Of a stretch of 36,797 bases of DNA, positions 34,608 through 36,797 are shown in pieces. The stretch is from Oceanospirillaceae bacterium (GTDB taxonomy: Bacteria; Pseudomonadota; Gammaproteobacteria; Pseudomonadales; Balneatricaceae). A model generated the notes under the pieces. That model was not told the origin of the DNA. It was given only the letters and a program-made list of their open reading frames with translations, and ran no database searches. Within the stretch, counting starts at the first letter, position 1, and each line of letters starts with the position of its first letter. A program made the translations under genes and the position numbers. The stretch spans positions 1 to 36,797 of the forward strand of contig JAIBDW010000011.1 of the NCBI GenBank assembly GCA_024686035.1, in the 5' to 3' direction.

Positions 34608-36797
<2,190 letters not shown>

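Overview
The window is an ordinary, densely packed chromosomal segment of a gammaproteobacterium, and nearly all of it is housekeeping metabolism. The Pseudomonadales/Oceanospirillales side of the class is suggested by three things. There is a 1602-residue NAD-glutamate dehydrogenase of the GdhB type. There is a pyrR-pyrB-pyrC' cluster with a catalytically dead dihydroorotase-like partner. The orders metK-rsmE-gshB-algH-ruvX-pyr and tkt-epd also resemble Pseudomonas. Base composition by eye is a little under 50% GC. I saw no tRNA or rRNA, insertion sequence, prophage gene or CRISPR array.

Layout. 1-6360 (minus): gdhB, an acetylornithine/succinylornithine aminotransferase and the start of an M20 peptidase form a glutamate/arginine catabolic operon. 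6525-8136 (plus): a divergent ArgR-like AraC-family regulator, then the membrane protein yhgN. 8188-8952 (minus): a short-chain dehydrogenase. 9213-13025 (plus): L-serine ammonia-lyase, an XRE-cupin regulator, rdgB and hemW, behind a leader packed with palindromes. 13027-13482 (minus): a secreted DUF4426 protein. 13587-17956 (plus): a YgfF-like SDR, yggT, xseB, ispA and a shortened dxs. ribA (minus) overlaps the dxs 3' end; ettA (plus) follows. 20414-22937 (minus): yggS, proC, mscS. 23166-26208 (plus): a basic amino acid ABC transporter (AotP-J-Q-M type). 26288-26881 (minus): an unusual HTH-receiver protein. 26992-33775 (minus): an eight-gene tightly spaced run, metK-rsmE-gshB-algH-ruvX-pyrR-pyrB-pyrC'. 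34106-36797 (plus): a small two-TM orphan, tkt and the start of epd.

How the genes work together. The ArgR-like regulator, gdhB-astC and the Aot-type transporter look like one arginine/glutamate uptake and catabolism regulon. Sequences resembling the tandem 21-nt ArgR half-sites of Pseudomonas (TGTCGC-N8-AA) lie upstream of both gdhB and the transporter. ispA and dxs are isoprenoid genes; metK, rsmE and gshB handle S-adenosylmethionine, rRNA methylation and glutathione; the pyr genes start pyrimidine synthesis; tkt-epd is central carbon and pyridoxal-phosphate precursor metabolism.

I found no undescribed multi-gene system. The most interesting signals are the HTH-receiver protein whose phospho-acceptor Asp is Asn, the predicted ArgR-type regulon, the back-to-back palindromes before sdaA, the Dxs enzyme missing about 34 residues of a normally present loop, and several hairpins in leaders and between genes.
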